NCBI GenBank assembly: GCA_937894955.1
Contig: CALAXO010000091.1
Span: 1 to 6,813, forward strand
From: an uncultured Clostridia bacterium
GTDB taxonomy: Bacteria; Bacillota; Clostridia; Christensenellales; CAG-138
Direction of reading: 5' to 3'
Length of the DNA: 6,813 nucleotides
Shown: positions 5,461 to 6,813 of the stretch, piece after piece
Position numbering within the stretch: the stretch's first letter is position 1
Layout: every line of letters begins with the position of its first letter
Translations under genes and position numbers: made by a program
The notes under the pieces: generated by a model
Seen by the model: only the letters and a program-made list of their open reading frames with translations
The model's database searches: none
Told to the model about the DNA's origin: nothing

Positions 5461-5525
5461 GCCGTTCATTCGAAAGTCTTCTCCGCCTTTCGGCACGAAA
5501 CATTTCGGATCCGGCTCCGCCGCTT
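5451..5525 (-). repeat. 75-bp imperfect palindrome with internal hairpins
   Basis: The arms at 5451-5464 (AAGCGGCGCAGCCG on the plus strand) and 5512-5525 are complementary over 14 positions with one mismatch. Inside the 47-nt centre are two further inverted repeats: CGAAA..TTTCG at 5496-5507, and CGAAAG..CTTTCG at 5471-5492. As RNA it could fold as a three-way junction. It lies 37 bp after the dockerin gene stop and its 3' arm overlaps the terminator stem. It could be a dispersed intergenic palindromic repeat, a transcript-stabilising 3' structure, or an alternative to the terminator. Copies elsewhere cannot be seen from this window. Confidence 0.6.
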
Positions 5526-5562
5526 AAAACTTCAATTCAAAATCAAATTTTCGCCTGTTCGC

Positions 5563-6585
5563 TCAATTGTCCGAGCCGCATCGGTTTCCCATTGCAACCC
5601 TTGCTGTCAGCAGCGCATCGGGAATTCCCACCGCTCCGCTGCAATCCGCATCCGCAGCCGCAAGGGGCAGTTCATCTCCGAGTTCCAGTGCGCAGCGCAT
5701 AATAAGCAGCGAATCCGTGATGTTAATCGCGCCGTCGCCGTTCACATCGCCCGCAAAACATGCCGCTGCACGAATTCCTTCCGCAATGTTCAGCAGCGGG
5801 TTTGTTGAAACGCATATACCGTTCGAAAACCAGCCGACAAAGCCCGCGCCGGACGCTTCCGCCGTGTAGCTTCCGTCCCTGCCGCACAGTCCGACGGAAC
5901 CGTTTCCGACGGAATAAAGCTCCACGCTTGAAGAATAGTCTTTCGGCCGAACATTGATTCGGCGGTAGTCGCACCGACGGGCATCAATCGAATTAAGCTG
6001 CGGACAATTCAGCGCGGAAAACTCCCTGCAAAAAGCCTGGTCCGTAAACGCAACAGCGGTGAGGTTCGCACAATCATTCAGATTCAGTGCGGATATATGC
6101 GTGCTGCCGCCCTCGCTGTTCACGGCATGAGTCGTTGTTCCGGAAAGATCCAGCTCTCCGAAAAGATCCGGCGCATACTGCGCAATGCAGCCGCATGCCC
6201 ATTCATCGGTTTCTGTATTGTGGACGGAGAACAACAGATCCCAGCGGAGCCTGAACACCGATATTTCTTCAATTCCGCCGCCCTGTTCCCACATAACAAG
6301 ATTCGTGTCACAGCCTCCGCCGTATTCGGTGCTGCCGGAATAAAAATACTCCATGCCCGGGTTTGCTTCGGCCGACGGAAAATCAAAAGCGTAAACGGCT
6401 TCCCCGTTGGTAAGGCCTGTGCCGCCTGCCGGCTGTGACCAAAACTCGAACAGCTTGTCTTCATCCGTTTGAAGGTGTCCGTCCGGTGTCGGAACGTCCT
6501 CCGCCGCCGCAAACGATGCAAAAACGGCACAAAGGCAGAATACTGCCGCAATAAGCGCGGCAAGATGTCTTCTGTTTCTTCTCAT
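5563..6585 (-). CDS. Secreted protein with leucine-rich-like, InlB-type repeat and C-terminal type I dockerin
   Basis: This 340-residue protein is probably exported and tethered through a cohesin. A signal peptide is clear: basic MRRNRRH, a hydrophobic core to about residue 24, and likely cleavage after the Ala run at 26-28. Residues 30-160 match nothing I recognise. Residues 164-207 resemble clostridial leucine-rich repeats (ALNLNDCANLTAV, SALNCPQLNSID). Residues 237-277 look like a divergent InlB B-repeat (FVGWFSNGICVSTNP). The end is a type I dockerin. Loop one, D280-N282-D284-G-x-I-N288-x-x-D291, is intact, while loop two, D312-D314-S316-G-x-V-G320-x-x-D323, is more divergent. No catalytic domain is visible. 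It has 13 cysteines outside the signal peptide, high for a secreted protein of this type. The ATG at 6583-6585 is chosen over a TTG at 6699 because of the signal peptide and a GGAGG at 6592-6596. Its ligand is unknown. Confidence 0.85.
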   Translation of the reverse strand: MRRNRRHLAALIAAVFCLCAVFASFAAAEDVPTPDGHLQTDEDKLFEFWSQPAGGTGLTNGEAVYAFDFPSAEANPGMEYFYSGSTEYGGGCDTNLVMWEQGGGIEEISVFRLRWDLLFSVHNTETDEWACGCIAQYAPDLFGELDLSGTTTHAVNSEGGSTHISALNLNDCANLTAVAFTDQAFCREFSALNCPQLNSIDARRCDYRRINVRPKDYSSSVELYSVGNGSVGLCGRDGSYTAEASGAGFVGWFSNGICVSTNPLLNIAEGIRAAACFAGDVNGDGAINITDSLLIMRCALELGDELPLAAADADCSGAVGIPDALLTARVAMGNRCGSDN

Positions 6586-6591
6586 GTTGTT

Positions 6592-6596
6592 CCTCC
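6592..6596 (-). promoter_or_regulatory. Ribosome binding site that fixes the dockerin gene start
   Basis: GGAGG on the minus strand stands 6 nt before the ATG at 6585. It supports the start that yields a clean signal peptide rather than the upstream TTG at 6699, which has no such site and would add 38 non-secretory residues in front of the signal. Confidence 0.85.
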
Positions 6597-6607
6597 GTAT
6601 TTTTAAT

Positions 6608-6693
6608 TCGGCAGAAGCTGTTTTAAAGTTTTTGCAGTAAATATCATTAATTGAGATTCTTTGCAAAAAGCAGTTAATCCGGCCTGCTGCCGA
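6608..6693 (-). repeat. Nested inverted repeats in the dockerin gene 5' UTR
   Basis: Outer arms TCGGCAG (6608-6614) and CTGCCGA (6687-6693) are fully complementary over 7 bp. Inner arms TTTTTGCA (6629-6636) and TGCAAAAA (6662-6669) are fully complementary over 8 bp. The two are nested, so the mRNA leader from the promoter at 6710-6718 could fold into one long interrupted stem ending about 11 nt before the GGAGG. It may affect mRNA stability or translation; it fits no named riboswitch that I recognise. Confidence 0.4.
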
Positions 6694-6709
6694 GTTCAAG
6701 TGTGATATT

Positions 6710-6718
6710 ATTATAACA
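6710..6718 (-). promoter_or_regulatory. Extended -10 promoter of the dockerin gene
   Basis: The minus strand reads TGTTATAAT, a TGn extension plus a perfect TATAAT (6710-6715). The -35 region at 17-18 bp spacing (about 6733-6738, TGCAAA-like) is poor, which is typical for extended -10 promoters. The predicted start near 6703 gives a 5' UTR of about 118 nt. Confidence 0.6.
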
Positions 6719-6813
6719 TAAGCATAATGTGTTTTGCATATTGTCCCCCCCCCGTTTTAAAATATATTATCTTTTGTTCGGCTCTTGATTTTATACCCGA
6801 GCTTCGCATTCCG
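6719..6813. other. AT-rich upstream region without a supported gene
   Basis: This stretch to the window edge is AT-rich apart from a run of nine G. On the minus strand one frame is open from the edge to a TAA at 6757-6759 (18 codons, ending KSRTKDNIF), and could be the C-terminus of an upstream gene. A second frame is open to a TAA at 6711-6713. Neither has other support, and no terminator separates them from the dockerin promoter. Confidence 0.3.
6745..6753 (-). repeat. Nine-base G homopolymer upstream of the dockerin promoter
   Basis: Nine consecutive G on the minus strand (C on the plus strand) stand out in otherwise AT-rich DNA. The tract ends about 29 bp before the -10 box, just behind where the -35 region would lie. 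Tracts of this kind change length by slipped-strand mispairing and are known to tune promoters by phase variation in some bacteria. Confidence 0.85.

Noticed and set aside
5254..5808. A 184-codon open frame on the plus strand across the S10 promoter, the palindrome and the end of the dockerin gene
   Set aside because: It covers a consensus promoter and terminator on the other strand, its product is Arg/His/Ser-rich without a domain, and it is opposite the conserved dockerin coding sequence.
6757..6813. C-terminal end of an upstream gene at the window edge (18 codons to a TAA)
   Set aside because: The frame is too short to recognise, a second frame is also open through the region, and no terminator follows; it is recorded only as a possibility.
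1..6813. tRNA, rRNA, CRISPR array, insertion sequence or defence system
   Set aside because: No cloverleaf with tRNA consensus, no rRNA-like stretch, no regularly spaced repeats and no transposase, nuclease or toxin frame is present; coding space is filled by the ribosomal and dockerin genes.

Overview
The window is a Bacillota (Clostridia-type) chromosome segment, and every gene I can support lies on the minus strand. The first 5.1 kb is the S10 ribosomal-protein operon running into the spc operon. In transcription order it reads rpsJ-rplC-rplD-rplW-rplB-rpsS-rplV-rpsC-rplP-rpmC-rpsQ and the first 12 codons of rplN. Upstream of it (5563-6585) is a gene for a secreted protein that ends in a type I dockerin. 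Dockerins next to a Gram-positive-style promoter and AGGAGG-type ribosome binding sites point to an anaerobic, probably gut or rumen, Oscillospirales/Ruminococcus-like organism. I would not name a genus.

Layout from high to low coordinates. 6719-6813 is AT-rich upstream DNA with a run of nine G (minus strand), followed by an extended -10 promoter at 6710-6718. 6586-6703 is a 5' UTR with nested inverted repeats. 6585-5563 is the dockerin protein. 5525-5440 is a 75-bp imperfect palindrome that overlaps a terminator hairpin. 5405-5377 is a consensus sigma-A promoter (TTGACA, 17 bp, TAAAAT) preceded by an A/T-rich stretch. 5370-5088 is a leader RNA of about 280 nt. 5087-1 is the ribosomal operon.

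The ribosomal genes are intact, of normal family length and in the standard order. They are tightly packed (gaps of 3-24 bp, one 1-bp overlap), and several stop codons run straight into the next Shine-Dalgarno sequence, as expected for translational coupling. Two starts had to be moved inward from the longest open frame (rpsJ to 5087, rplC to 4761), and the dockerin gene start was moved to 6585.

I see no new enzyme system, mobile element, CRISPR array, tRNA or rRNA. The part worth a second look is non-coding. The S10 leader has a strong 5' hairpin whose only non-Watson-Crick pair is a G-U on the transcribed strand, a 21-codon upstream ORF with a perfect AGGAGG and its AUG in a hairpin loop, and a bulged hairpin next to the rpsJ ribosome binding site. 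Together they look like a regulatory leader, presumably for autogenous control of ribosomal protein synthesis; I cannot assign it to a named RNA family. The palindrome behind the dockerin gene and the G9 tract ahead of it are secondary points of interest.
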